A stretch of DNA of 14,635 bases, taken from the NCBI GenBank assembly GCA_002077045.2, contig KZ111146.1:489432-504066 (forward strand), given 5' to 3'. The first letter of the stretch is position 1, and every line of letters begins with the position of its first letter. A model generated the notes under the pieces. That model was given only the letters and a program-made list of their open reading frames with translations, was not told where the DNA came from and searched no databases. The stretch is from Rachicladosporium sp. CCFEE 5018. Taxonomy: Eukaryota; Ascomycota; Dothideomycetes; Cladosporiales; Cladosporiaceae. Below are positions 1-8,137 of this stretch, in pieces. Made by a program: the position numbers and the translations under genes.

Positions 1-222
1 TTCGTACCCTTCACCTGGTCTGTCCAACGGGCTGAACAGCCTTGCGATCGCCAGTGAGGCGCGGAGGATCTCGGAGGAGAAGGAGCGAAGTCCGCGGAGT
101 TGCGATGCGTCGCCTTCTGACGAGACGCCTTGCGATGAGTCGCCTTGAGAGCAATTGGAAGGTATCACGTTTACATCATTTTCATGGGAGTCATGGCGCA
201 TCTTGCGACTGGACTTGGCCAT
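1..222 (-). CDS. N-terminal part of an unrecognised protein, truncated by the window edge
   Basis: Reading the minus strand from ATG at 222 gives 74 codons without a stop, ending at the first base of the window in frame. The protein starts MAKSSRKMRHDSHENDVNV. It continues through a Ser/Gln/Gly-rich stretch (residues about 27-41) encoded by a small DNA duplication, then a more ordered segment containing SFSSEILRASLAIARLFSP and DRPGEGYE. I do not recognise a family. Two further in-frame ATGs lie upstream at 237 and 354, and an in-frame stop precedes the latter, so the frame could begin as early as 354 (118 codons). I chose 222 because the sequence after it looks most like a normal N-terminus. 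The reading frame alone is modest evidence, but the helix-like segment looks like real protein. A splice site inside this stretch cannot be excluded. Confidence 0.4.
   Translation of the reverse strand, partial: MAKSSRKMRHDSHENDVNVIPSNCSQGDSSQGVSSEGDASQLRGLRSFSSEILRASLAIARLFSPLDRPGEGYE
100..146. repeat. Imperfect 17-bp direct duplication, 30-bp period
   Basis: TTGCGATGCGTCGCCTT at 100-116 recurs as TTGCGATGAGTCGCCTT at 130-146, 16 of 17 bases identical. A third partial match, TTGCGATCGCC, lies at 42-52. On the minus strand the duplication encodes the Ser/Gln/Gly-rich repeats (GDSSQG and GDASQL) of the partial gene at the left edge. This suggests a local tandem duplication inside a low-complexity coding region. 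Confidence 0.55.
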
Positions 223-1658
223 GCGTGTCACTCCCATGTGCGCGTCGTCGTTTGTGGCATCGGCGCCGGAAACAGCCTGGCTCCGATGTGCACGGCGAGC
301 GCAGTAAGGTCTAGACGAGAGGGATTTCTCGACCGGCAGTGTGCATATACCCATACAAACACACTAGAGGGGGCAAAGCAGCTGGTCCCGAGAAATCCGG
401 GAAGGTCAGCTTATGGTGCGGTCGCAAGACGGTCAGAAGGTGGTAGAAGGAATCCGACGACGGGAACGAAAGTTCAGTTGGGGCGTTTGGTCCATATATG
501 CGATACCCTTTAGAAGCGCGATGCGCTTGATGAGTAGTACAGACTGAAGCGGACCTTCGAGAAGGTGTTTGCTTGACCTTGACCTTGACCGTATTCTCCT
601 TTCCAACAAGTGTCTCATGCTAGATTGCGCCCGAGGCACCAAATTTGCAAAACTCACTACCAGAGCACGCCTGGATCACATTACAGTGCGCATATGAAGG
701 ATGAAGTGAGGTCTCTTCTTTCCTGTTCCGATTTTCAGGGTCGTGGTGAAGGAACAGGTAGTGATCGACAGAGTCCCTGGTTTTGGCACGTGGTATGGCG
801 TGTATGTTGTGCAGGGCGCGAGCGTACCGGTCGATCATGATGATGTCGACGGACCCTGATGTTTCATCATCGCTCATTCAGTTCACTAACAGCACCCCTT
901 CCACAACGTACATCATCAGAAATCACGGGATGGGCCTATTCGATTCGGTGCGCTCGAGTGCTCTGTTCTCGGGTCGGTGCCTCTGACCTACAACGCTGTC
1001 GTAAAGTCTGTTCCGCACACCTGGGGCCGTGTCCCTACTATCCGTGACTGCTTCCTAGGGTCCTATGATCCTAGCTGTTGCAGTGGAGCGTTCCGTCTAG
1101 ACGACGAGGAGAGGCTTAACACGATGAGCGTAAGTAAAACCTTACTCCTGTCTTCTCAAGCGCGCCACATGTCAGGCTCGCTCCAATGGGTGCGCTTATA
1201 GAAGCAGGATCGCTTTCCCAACATCGACGACAGCCAGACACTTTACGGCGCAGACTTTGTGAAAGCATTGTAAACGTCCGCGGGGGGATCGAAGGACGCA
1301 ATCACGCTGCGCAGGAATTGACACACTATTCGATGCTAGGTTCGGGGTGTGGCAGCGCGTAGCAGTGAACAGCATCGACTTGCGATTTTATTCGCAGATG
1401 GTAGCTACATAAGTCCGGTCTGAGAGACGGAGGCTACCTTCGTATGATCAATGCTTAAACTGGCTGCGTTACCCGCAGGCAATCTGGTCATTTCGATCAA
1501 CTAGCGCTCTCCATCCAACAATCATACTCGCTCTTCCTCTGTCAGCGCAGCGCCTTGTTGGACAAAGGAGGCTCTGCAGGTCTCAATGCAGCCTAGGAGT
1601 AGGCAAACAGCAGCAGGAGTACATAGGCAGAGGCTTCACCAGTCCATAGTTAGAGAAT
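223..1658. other. Intergenic region with no supported gene
   Basis: About 1.4 kb between the left-edge partial gene and the stop of the peptide transporter, both on the minus strand. It should contain the transporter's 3' UTR and the promoter of the left-edge gene, possibly also an N-terminal extension of that gene up to 354. Open frames here are short and resemble no family. The only one I would keep in mind is an 85-codon minus-strand frame with a true ATG (877 down to 620) whose product starts MSDDETSGSVDIIMIDRYA. Its acidic start is plausible for a small protein, but nothing else supports it. No RNA gene or mobile element was seen. Confidence 0.6.
573..590. repeat. Three tandem copies of TTGACC
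   Basis: Three perfect copies of the hexamer TTGACC lie in the intergenic region between the left-edge gene and the peptide transporter. It is most likely a simple microsatellite. It could in principle bind a regulator, but nothing else supports that. Confidence 0.7.
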
Positions 1659-3824
1659 CTAGTGATCCTCATATCTGTTCAACACGCCTCTTCCCTTGTA
1701 TTTGGTCGCTCCAATAAGGTTGAGCTCGTCCTCCCTGGCATCGAGTGAACGCCAGGTGAACCAGAATCCGATACCACCAAATGTAGCGAGGACAGTCACG
1801 ATGCCGTAATTCCAGACGCTGCGTGGAGGTATTAGTACTGACTTCTAACAATCACGAAGACGCCGGAAGATACTTACAGCAATGGATCGCCAGATAACGG
1901 CGTCAAAGCCTGGCCGAGAGCTGCACTGAAGGCCGTCATCAGGAGATTGACACCCATGACCAGGCCACGCATGTTCTCGGGCGCCTTGCTGAAAGCGTAC
2001 TCGAGCCCAGTGATGGAGGTGAAGACTTCGGAGAAGGCGATCAAGCAGTAGGGCACTGTTTGCACCCAGACGTTGATGGGCGATTTGCAGTCGGCTGATG
2101 AGCTGACTTCGGAGGCCGGGCATGGGGAGGTCGAATAGATTTGCCATCTGCGAGGTGGTTAGACGGCAGGACGGTGTATCACTTCGAGACCGGAATTGCA
2201 TACTGGATGAAGGTAGAGGCCAACATGGCCGCAGCCGCGACGAGGAATCCCATTGCCATACGCTTGAGGGGCGTGAAGCGGATGCGATGCTTTCGGAGGA
2301 AGGGGTAAAAGAAGTAGTCGATCTTGAGAACGCGTTAGTGGCAGAGCTCATTCTTGGAATATCGCGAACTAAAAATACCAGCGGGATGAAGAGCACCAAA
2401 GTGATGGGGTTGAGATTGTTGATGAGATCGTTGGGTACGCCACCTAGCTGCATGGTGGCTGACTGAGATGTTAAATTGCCTGTCATCTGGTTGTATGCAA
2501 GCCAGTAAAGCGGAAGCCAGAGAAAGACCTGAGATATGTTAGCCTCCATGTCAGGGGCGCACTGAGTACGCGGCGATTCGTACTTTGCAAGCATTGAGCC
2601 CACGAGCGACCTGATCAACCCAGTTGTCATCAATATCGCGCATCCAGGCAGGAGCATCGCTTCCAAGTCTGCTGGGCTTGACTGATTCCCAGAAATCATC
2701 CCGGGTCAGGTTCTTGTAGGTCTTGATCGGATTCGGCGATGCTGCTCCCTTCGCCGCTAAGCTGAAGAGTTTTATTGCTCTGCCAAAGACCGATGAAGTT
2801 GGTGGCGACACAATGTAGTACTTCTTGCACAGTAAGAGCACAACAGGAGAGCCTAGGAAGAGGGCAGTGGGCAGCAGGTATGCGAGCCAGAAGCCAATAT
2901 ATCGTTCCTGTGAGAGCAGGACGTCAGCCGTGAGCATGTGTCGCGTCGCTCAGGCTCAACTTACCACGTAGACCATGCCAATGCCTCCAGCGAGTGAGCC
3001 AAAATTGATCTAAATCGTGGTCAGCATGCTCGTCAGAGTACAGATTCCACATTACATACCATCATGTAGAAGTAGAGGAACACGCGCGAAATGGTGACTT
3101 GGGGATCTTGAATAACCCGCTCGCCGGTGCTCAACGTGATGATCTTGGGTCGTCTTTGCTGGACTTGTTCGGCAAGCAAAGGCGAGACATTTGACTTGAA
3201 ACCGCCAGTTCCAATGCCCAAAATCACGAGGCCCACTGCGAAGAGTCCAAGCGCAGAGGAGCCCTTATCAATCATTTGCGGCAAAGCGCTGCACACAAGC
3301 AGGATATGGCCAACCACAGAGAATCCAATGGCGCCCTGAATGGTGTTGTAACGTCCTAAGTATGTGTCTGCGATGTAGCCACCCACCAGAGGCATTATGT
3401 AAGCCCAGAACTGGTTGAACGTCGTCAATCCTGTAGCAGCGCGCTGACCCTGGTCCAGAGCACCAGGTTGCATGCAGGCGTCTTCGCTGCTTGCAAGGAA
3501 GCAAGCCATGTTGTTCTGGATGTTACCAGTGCGAGATCCGAAAGGGCGCGGCTGTTGAATGAAGTTGGTGAACAGCGCTGTCGTGCCGTAGTATCCGAAT
3601 CGTTCGCAAAACTCGACGAAGGTGATAGTCATGGCTTGCCATGTGATGGACCCGCTCACGCGACGCAGAGTGGCCATCTCCTCCTTCGTGGGCTCGACAT
3701 CGCCGTTTGTGGATGCGTCCAGAGAGCTGTCGCGTTCCGTGAGGCCCTGCTTCTCATCCACCATCACGCTCGGTCGCCTGGCCTGAGCCATAGCATGAAG
3801 CTCGTCCCCTACGTTAGCTGCCAT
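1659..3824 (-). CDS. Proton-coupled di/tripeptide transporter, PTR2/POT family, seven exons
   Basis: A plasma-membrane importer of small peptides driven by the proton gradient, by family. Exons that keep frame and match the family are 3824-3060, 3009-2965, 2907-2584, 2528-2379, 2322-2204, 2147-1878 and 1818-1659. The six introns are 50-59 bp with GT-AG ends, and the product is 610 aa, usual for fungal PTR2. Visible motifs are EFCERFGYYG (residues 71-80, the ExxER proton-coupling motif), GGYIADTYLGRYNTI (about 148-162, PTR2 signature), GGFKSNVSPLLAEQ (about 207-220), RVFLYFYMM spliced to INFGSLAGG, VFLWLPLYWLAYNQM, and SEVFTSITGLEYAFSKAPENM near the C-terminus. The first ~55 residues are hydrophilic and probably cytosolic. 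The donor at 2203 (GTATGC) was chosen because it restores FIQWQIYSTSPC. ATG 3824 is the first ATG in the open frame; the frame runs nine codons further upstream without one. Exon 2 is only 15 codons. Substrate range and paralogue identity cannot be read from sequence. Confidence 0.93.
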
Positions 3825-4769
3825 GTCTGCTGTGGTTGCGTTTAGGCGCAAAGAGGATGTGAGAGGAAAGTGAAAGGTCGAACCAACCTATGATAAATTG
3901 CGTGATGACCATTGGGTTGGTACCTACCCCATGCAGTACTACGGCTCACGGCTGATCGGTGGCACGCGATAGCTGCTTGTCGTGGATTGACCGTCGCGTG
4001 AGCTAGACGCTTGGCAGCATTCATGAACATCAATGCGCGGCCTTGGAGAACCTGACGATACCAACAGATAATTGCGCCTATTGCGTGCTGTGCATCGCGG
4101 TACGCGCTGGAAGCCGAGGCGGGCGCGGTGCAACGGTAGCATGGGTGATGGCTTGGGTGCATAGCAATTTGCATGGATGGTGTGCTTGCCAAGTGATAGC
4201 GAAGCACTTGGGTGGCAGTCTGCAGGGAGATGTGGACTCTTGTTTAGCTGGTGGCGGATAGGATCATCGTCGGAGCGGAGGGATTTGCTCTCAAGCTAGA
4301 GTGGACGACACTTGGCAGGGCTTGGCGTATGTCGTTCATCGGGAAGGTCATCGGAGGGAGATCCTGAAGAAGAGTGGTTGCTCCCTTTGCTCGTACGCTT
4401 ATCGTGTGATTGCTTTGGTGTTCGGGTCGAAACCCTCGTGTAGCCGTCCGGCTCAAGGCAGTAACGAGGACGTCTGCAACTCGGCTTCGACATTTCGAGG
4501 CAGGCGCGATGGTGTGAAAAGTTTCTGGTTGCCTGAGGCATCACTTTATTAGTCTCTCTGCTACTCATTGCCGATTGACGTTCTCAAGTAATCAAAGGTC
4601 AATGATCGGATGAGGTGCGCTGCTGCGGCCTCTCGCCTTTCAGCCGTTGCTGGGGCTCGAACATGCTACCGCTCCGGTCCTCGGGATGTACAACGTTCAG
4701 CTTTGCGAGGCTACCTGTAGCACGCTTTTGATCGCACTGCTCACCTACTGAGGCCGAGTGCCCGAGGAA
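3825..4769. promoter_or_regulatory. Divergent intergenic region with five GATA-factor (HGATAR) motifs
   Basis: This 945-bp stretch separates the start codons of the peptide transporter (minus) and npr3 (plus) and must hold both promoters. Matches to HGATAR, the core bound by fungal nitrogen GATA factors of the AreA/NIT2 type, are TGATAA 3891-3896, CGATAG 3967-3972, AGATAA 4066-4071, TGATAG 4194-4199, and CGATAA on the minus strand at 4404-4399. About three would be expected by chance at even base composition, so the excess is modest. Four lie within 310 bp on the transporter side, where nitrogen control would be expected from family knowledge. A pyrimidine-rich leader on the minus strand lies just upstream of the transporter ATG. 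I see no convincing gene here. Confidence 0.4.
4602..4751 (+). promoter_or_regulatory. Cluster of short upstream ORFs in the likely npr3 leader
   Basis: Four upstream ATGs open short frames that end before the npr3 start at 4770. They are 4602-4613 (3 codons), 4610-4720 (36 codons), 4663-4731 (22 codons) and 4686-4751 (21 codons, ending 18 bp before the start). If transcription begins upstream of 4602, they would lower or condition npr3 translation. The density of ATGs is only slightly above chance, and the transcription start is unknown. Confidence 0.25.
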
Positions 4770-6572
4770 ATGGGCCGCAAGCATAATGATCTGCTCGCTG
4801 TCCTGCTAGTGACTCGATCCCGCCCAGGGCCGAAGCTGGTCTTCTGCTATCCGCAATCACCAGCCGCGCCCGAACCTGTGTCTCGAGACCAGTCTCGCGA
4901 CGACGAAGACCGCGGCTCCTATTTTGATACGGGGCTGGGTGTACGGAATGACTCGGTTACCAGAAGGTCAGCAGCCGCTCTTGGGTGGGAAAGTCAAGAT
5001 CGTCACGAAAGTAGTAGTCACATTCGCCAACTTGGTCATGCTTCTGGAAGTCCTAACGATGCGACCACACGCGAACCTGGACATGGTCCACTGCTAGATA
5101 TCAATGCTCAGAGTCTGGAACGACTGCTCGCTCCGGGGAGGTGGAGCGACGGCAAGAAGTTCGAGATCGCAGTGGACGGGGTGACTTTCGTCGGCCATCC
5201 AGTATGTGTGAAGAACGACCGGCAATCGATCGAAAATCGTCAAAGGACCGAAACGCCAGTAGATCCGAGCGTGGACGGGCTTAGAGTCGACAGCGAGGCA
5301 GCTAGAGATGTTCCGACTGGCAATGAGGACACGGAAGGCTCCAGCAATGCTCCGCCGATCCTTGGGAGCCTCGACTCGACTGTTACCAGCGCAGCGAGTC
5401 TCGGTACGAGTGCGACAAGCTCCTCCAGCCATGGCGTTTCTATCACAGAGCGGCTCGATATGTTTCACGTCGTCTTCGCTGTTGGCACTTCTGCTGCCAA
5501 AGCCGCCGAATTGGATGCGAATGAGATCTACGAGCACATTGCGAACCCCTTGAGCAAAGCACTCGAATATCTCGAGCGTAACGGCAATTATGTCTCGCGT
5601 GAGAGCAAGAAGATGCTGAGCAGCTTGCAATTAGAGCACCGAACAGATTCGTCGGAAGCTGTCTACTCAGATAGTGAGCTCGCCACCGCTCTTCGAGGGC
5701 TGTTCATTTCCCTTCGCCAGAACGAAGTCGCATCTGTCACCCTAGACTCCACCGCTCTGTCGCTGCTCATACCTGACTCTTCCGCGATTAACATTATAGC
5801 TGAAAGAGACTTTATCGCCTCGGCGATCCTGCTCCTAGACGAAAAGTCTTCGATCCTTAGTTCCCTCTCGTCTGATCCATCATCGCCTCTTTCGTCCCTG
5901 GTCCGCACTTCTAAAGCTACCAAAGCGCTTTCCAAGATCGCCGCATCCCTAGCTATGCCTCATACACACGTACTCGAGTTGGTGAAACACCTTCTGCATT
6001 ACAGGAAAGCGAGACTCATCGTGCCACTTCATGCTGGGAACATCTACACAGCTTCGCCAGATCTTCCCCTGCACAGGCTGAAGGAATTTGGTGCGGCATG
6101 GGCGCGTAGATTTTCTTGTCTGCCGAGGTTGCTGAGTCTTCTACATGCGCTTGGCAGAAGATACACGAAGTGGGGAGAGTTGGCTGAGAACAAGACAGAG
6201 AGGGATATATGGATGGAAGGCTTGGCATGGCTGATCAGTAAGGATGTGTTGGTGCTGGTGAAGACGGTGGGGTGGGCGAGACTTCCCAATGAAGAGCATG
6301 GGGAAGAGAGTCTGGAGTCAGAGTGCAGGTTGATTACAAATCCCGCGCATCTGTCGGAGGGAGAGGAGCACAGAGTAGACCTGATGATCGAGGAATTGGG
6401 AAAAATAGACGCAGAGTTGGGGGACCGACTGCTCGAGATTATTCGTCTTCTCGACGGCGAGCATGCCATTGAGAGCTTCCCGGCACGCCTTGGCGTGAAG
6501 CGAGCTAAATTTCAGACTTGGCTAACGATTTTGGGGGACCGAGGATGGCTACAAACTGCTCAAGTCGCCTGA
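4770..6572 (+). CDS. npr3: Npr3-like nitrogen permease regulator, GATOR1/SEACIT subunit
   Basis: By family, Npr3 pairs with Npr2 and, with Iml1/DEPDC5, forms the GATOR1 (SEACIT) complex that restrains TORC1 at the vacuole or lysosome when amino acids are scarce. The gene is a single exon of 600 codons. ATG 4770 (MGRKHN) directly precedes the hallmark N-terminal strand-turn LLAVLLVTRSRPGPKLVFCY (residues 8-27). Further family blocks are LERLLAPGRWSDGKKFEIAV with VTFVGHPV (about 116-145), FHVVFAVG with NEIYEHIANPLSKALEYLER (about 232-270), a helical middle (LVKHLLHYRKARLIVPL), and a C-terminal winged-helix-like end (LDGEHAIESFPARLGVKRAK through WLTILGDRGWLQT). Residues about 30-105 and 150-225 are Ser/Asp/Glu-rich, low-complexity insertions, probably disordered. 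The protein is somewhat short for a filamentous-fungal Npr3, which I recall as commonly 700 aa or more. It diverges from a peptide transporter and converges on a catalase with 9 bp between stops. Confidence 0.88.
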   Translation: MGRKHNDLLAVLLVTRSRPGPKLVFCYPQSPAAPEPVSRDQSRDDEDRGSYFDTGLGVRNDSVTRRSAAALGWESQDRHESSSHIRQLGHASGSPNDATTREPGHGPLLDINAQSLERLLAPGRWSDGKKFEIAVDGVTFVGHPVCVKNDRQSIENRQRTETPVDPSVDGLRVDSEAARDVPTGNEDTEGSSNAPPILGSLDSTVTSAASLGTSATSSSSHGVSITERLDMFHVVFAVGTSAAKAAELDANEIYEHIANPLSKALEYLERNGNYVSRESKKMLSSLQLEHRTDSSEAVYSDSELATALRGLFISLRQNEVASVTLDSTALSLLIPDSSAINIIAERDFIASAILLLDEKSSILSSLSSDPSSPLSSLVRTSKATKALSKIAASLAMPHTHVLELVKHLLHYRKARLIVPLHAGNIYTASPDLPLHRLKEFGAAWARRFSCLPRLLSLLHALGRRYTKWGELAENKTERDIWMEGLAWLISKDVLVLVKTVGWARLPNEEHGEESLESECRLITNPAHLSEGEEHRVDLMIEELGKIDAELGDRLLEIIRLLDGEHAIESFPARLGVKRAKFQTWLTILGDRGWLQTAQVA

Positions 6573-6581
6573 GCCCAATGA

Positions 6582-7671
6582 TTAAGCAACGGCGGCATGG
6601 TCTACGTCCCCTGCGTCCGGCTTCGCCGCCCGCCTCCCTTTCCCGGAGATCAAATAGACGGCCGCGCGCATATCGAGCAACGGATCGTCACTCGGCTCAA
6701 TTCCCTCCACGCGCGGGATAGGATCAAAGATGATCCTCTTTTGGTCCTTCTCGTTCTGCTGCGTCGTTTCGAACGTATCAAGCTTGATGGTCCCGAGCTC
6801 GACGATTTCCCTGTCCTCGGGCCAGTGCACGGTAGCGTCATCGGTCACGTCTCCCTCTTTAGCAACTTGGGCAGTGAGCTTGAACTCTACTGGGCCGTTC
6901 TCGAGCCGCTGAGGGAGTTCGTCGAAGAGATAATTTGGGCCTTTGCTCTTGAGGTCGGAAGCGGAGAGGGTGTGTAGACCGAGTGCAGGAAGTATGCGAT
7001 AGCGGACGAACGCCCCCTTGCCGTCAGCTGAGACTAGCTTGAAGGCGTTCACGCCGTAGTAAACCTCTGTGGCAAACGACTCCGGCGAAGGCTTCGGATC
7101 TTCGACGAAAGCCTTTGCGCTGGGGTTGGCGCCTAGGAACTCCCCTGCTGTGCCGTTCCCGAGGGCAGAGAGGAGAGCGAGAAAACCTTCGCCTGTACGC
7201 ATCTGTGCTCTGTCAGTCTGCGCACCTCACGACTGTCCGTCTTGAAGCGTGGCGTTGGGAGGACGTACGGGGAAGAACTTGGTCGAATGAGCGACGATGT
7301 CCGTGTGCTTATGCTCATCTTCACTTAAGAGAAACCTCACGGCGAACCCTCGCGGATTGGCATTCGCGTCCGTGTCCGGGATGTCCTTGAGGCCGGTAGA
7401 TGAGGAGAAGCGGGCGAGAATCTTGGTTGACCCGGCTTTGAAGTGAGGTGCGCTAGACAGTTTGCTGGCTTCGGAGCTGGGTGTGAAGGTACCGCGGACC
7501 AGGTGGCCTTTTGCGTGTGCTAGAGAAGCGGTGAGTTTGGATACCATACTTCGTTCGGAGTGTAGGTGACCGACCTGGGCGGTGCGTCTCAGGGGTGTGG
7601 AAGGCACCACGCATAGCTTTCACGATGTGGTCGGCGGTCTTGTTGACCGAGTCGTCTGTTGACAGAGGCAT
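6582..7671 (-). CDS. Small srpA-like catalase / catalase-related peroxidase, three exons
   Basis: A heme enzyme of the small, catalase-core-only family, related to bacterial SrpA and common in fungi. By family it acts as a peroxidase with weak catalase activity. Exons are 7671-7575, 7519-7269 and 7202-6582, with introns of 55 and 66 bp; the product is 322 aa, typical for the group and far shorter than classical catalases (about 500-750). The start MPLSTDDSVNKTADHIVKAM fits the family. Visible are the catalytic-His motif RPAHAKG (His34, reconstituted across intron 1), the catalase core blocks ARFSSSTG, DANANPRGFAVRF and HTDIVAHSTKFFP, then FATEVYYGVNAFK, SPNYLFDELP-like GPNYLFDELP, and near the end RAAVYLISGKGRR, whose Tyr299 is the expected proximal heme ligand. 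Intron 2 joins FFP to MRTG; relatives I recall have Val at that Met. The first donor is GTCGGT, which is weak. No signal peptide is seen, so it is probably cytosolic. Confidence 0.9.
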
Positions 7672-8137
7672 GCCGGGCGAATTGCAATGGATGTCGTTGG
7701 TAGCTTACTGTGGTGACACGGAGAGGTGAAGTGAGGTCAAGATAAAGTACTCGACGTGCCCAGGAAGGAGTGAAGGGACGATGCTTCACCTTATAGCACT
7801 CTACAGTCACCTCATGCTGACTGGCCGCTCGCCAGAACCGGCATCGCGACGCGGCGACAACGGCAATCGTGCAATAACTCGGTGTTGCAATGCGGCCCCT
7901 CAATACGCGATGCAGTCCGCAAGCTGACAAGGCTTGCTGAGCTGTACAGCACAATGCTGACAATGCAGCTACAGCGATCACGCCAGCCAAGCTTCCCTGT
8001 CACTCCATGGCATATTTGTCAATGCTATTGTCTTCGCTGTCACTGGTCATTAGACTTACATTTACACTTCTCCATCATATCATTTGTATACCCCTTGACA
8101 TTGCCATTCCAGATTTCCTCTTCATGTCCATCTGACC
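7672..8137 (-). promoter_or_regulatory. Catalase upstream region with a possible TATA element
   Basis: This 466-bp gap lies between the catalase start and the stop of the upstream LOV gene, both on the minus strand. It should contain the LOV gene's 3' UTR and the catalase promoter. Read on the minus strand, CTATAAGG occurs with its TATAAG core at 7795-7790, about 120 bp before the ATG, a reasonable place for a TATA box. One AGATAA motif lies at 7740-7745. Open frames here have no recognisable product. Confidence 0.3.

Noticed and set aside
2148..2182. Alternative 35-bp intron 5 in the peptide transporter (donor GTGATA)
   Set aside because: It is shorter than any other intron here. The GTATGC donor at 2203 gives a 56-bp intron and a better family match (FIQWQIYSTSPC).
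2122..2466. Plus-strand 114-codon frame
   Set aside because: It is antisense to exons 4-6 of the peptide transporter, whose conserved motifs settle the strand.
4620..4740. tRNA-like GGGCTCGAAC stretch
   Set aside because: No acceptor stem, anticodon arm or proper T-stem can be formed around it.
5094..5630. Minus-strand 178-codon frame
   Set aside because: It is a shadow of npr3, which has conserved family blocks on the plus strand through the same bases.
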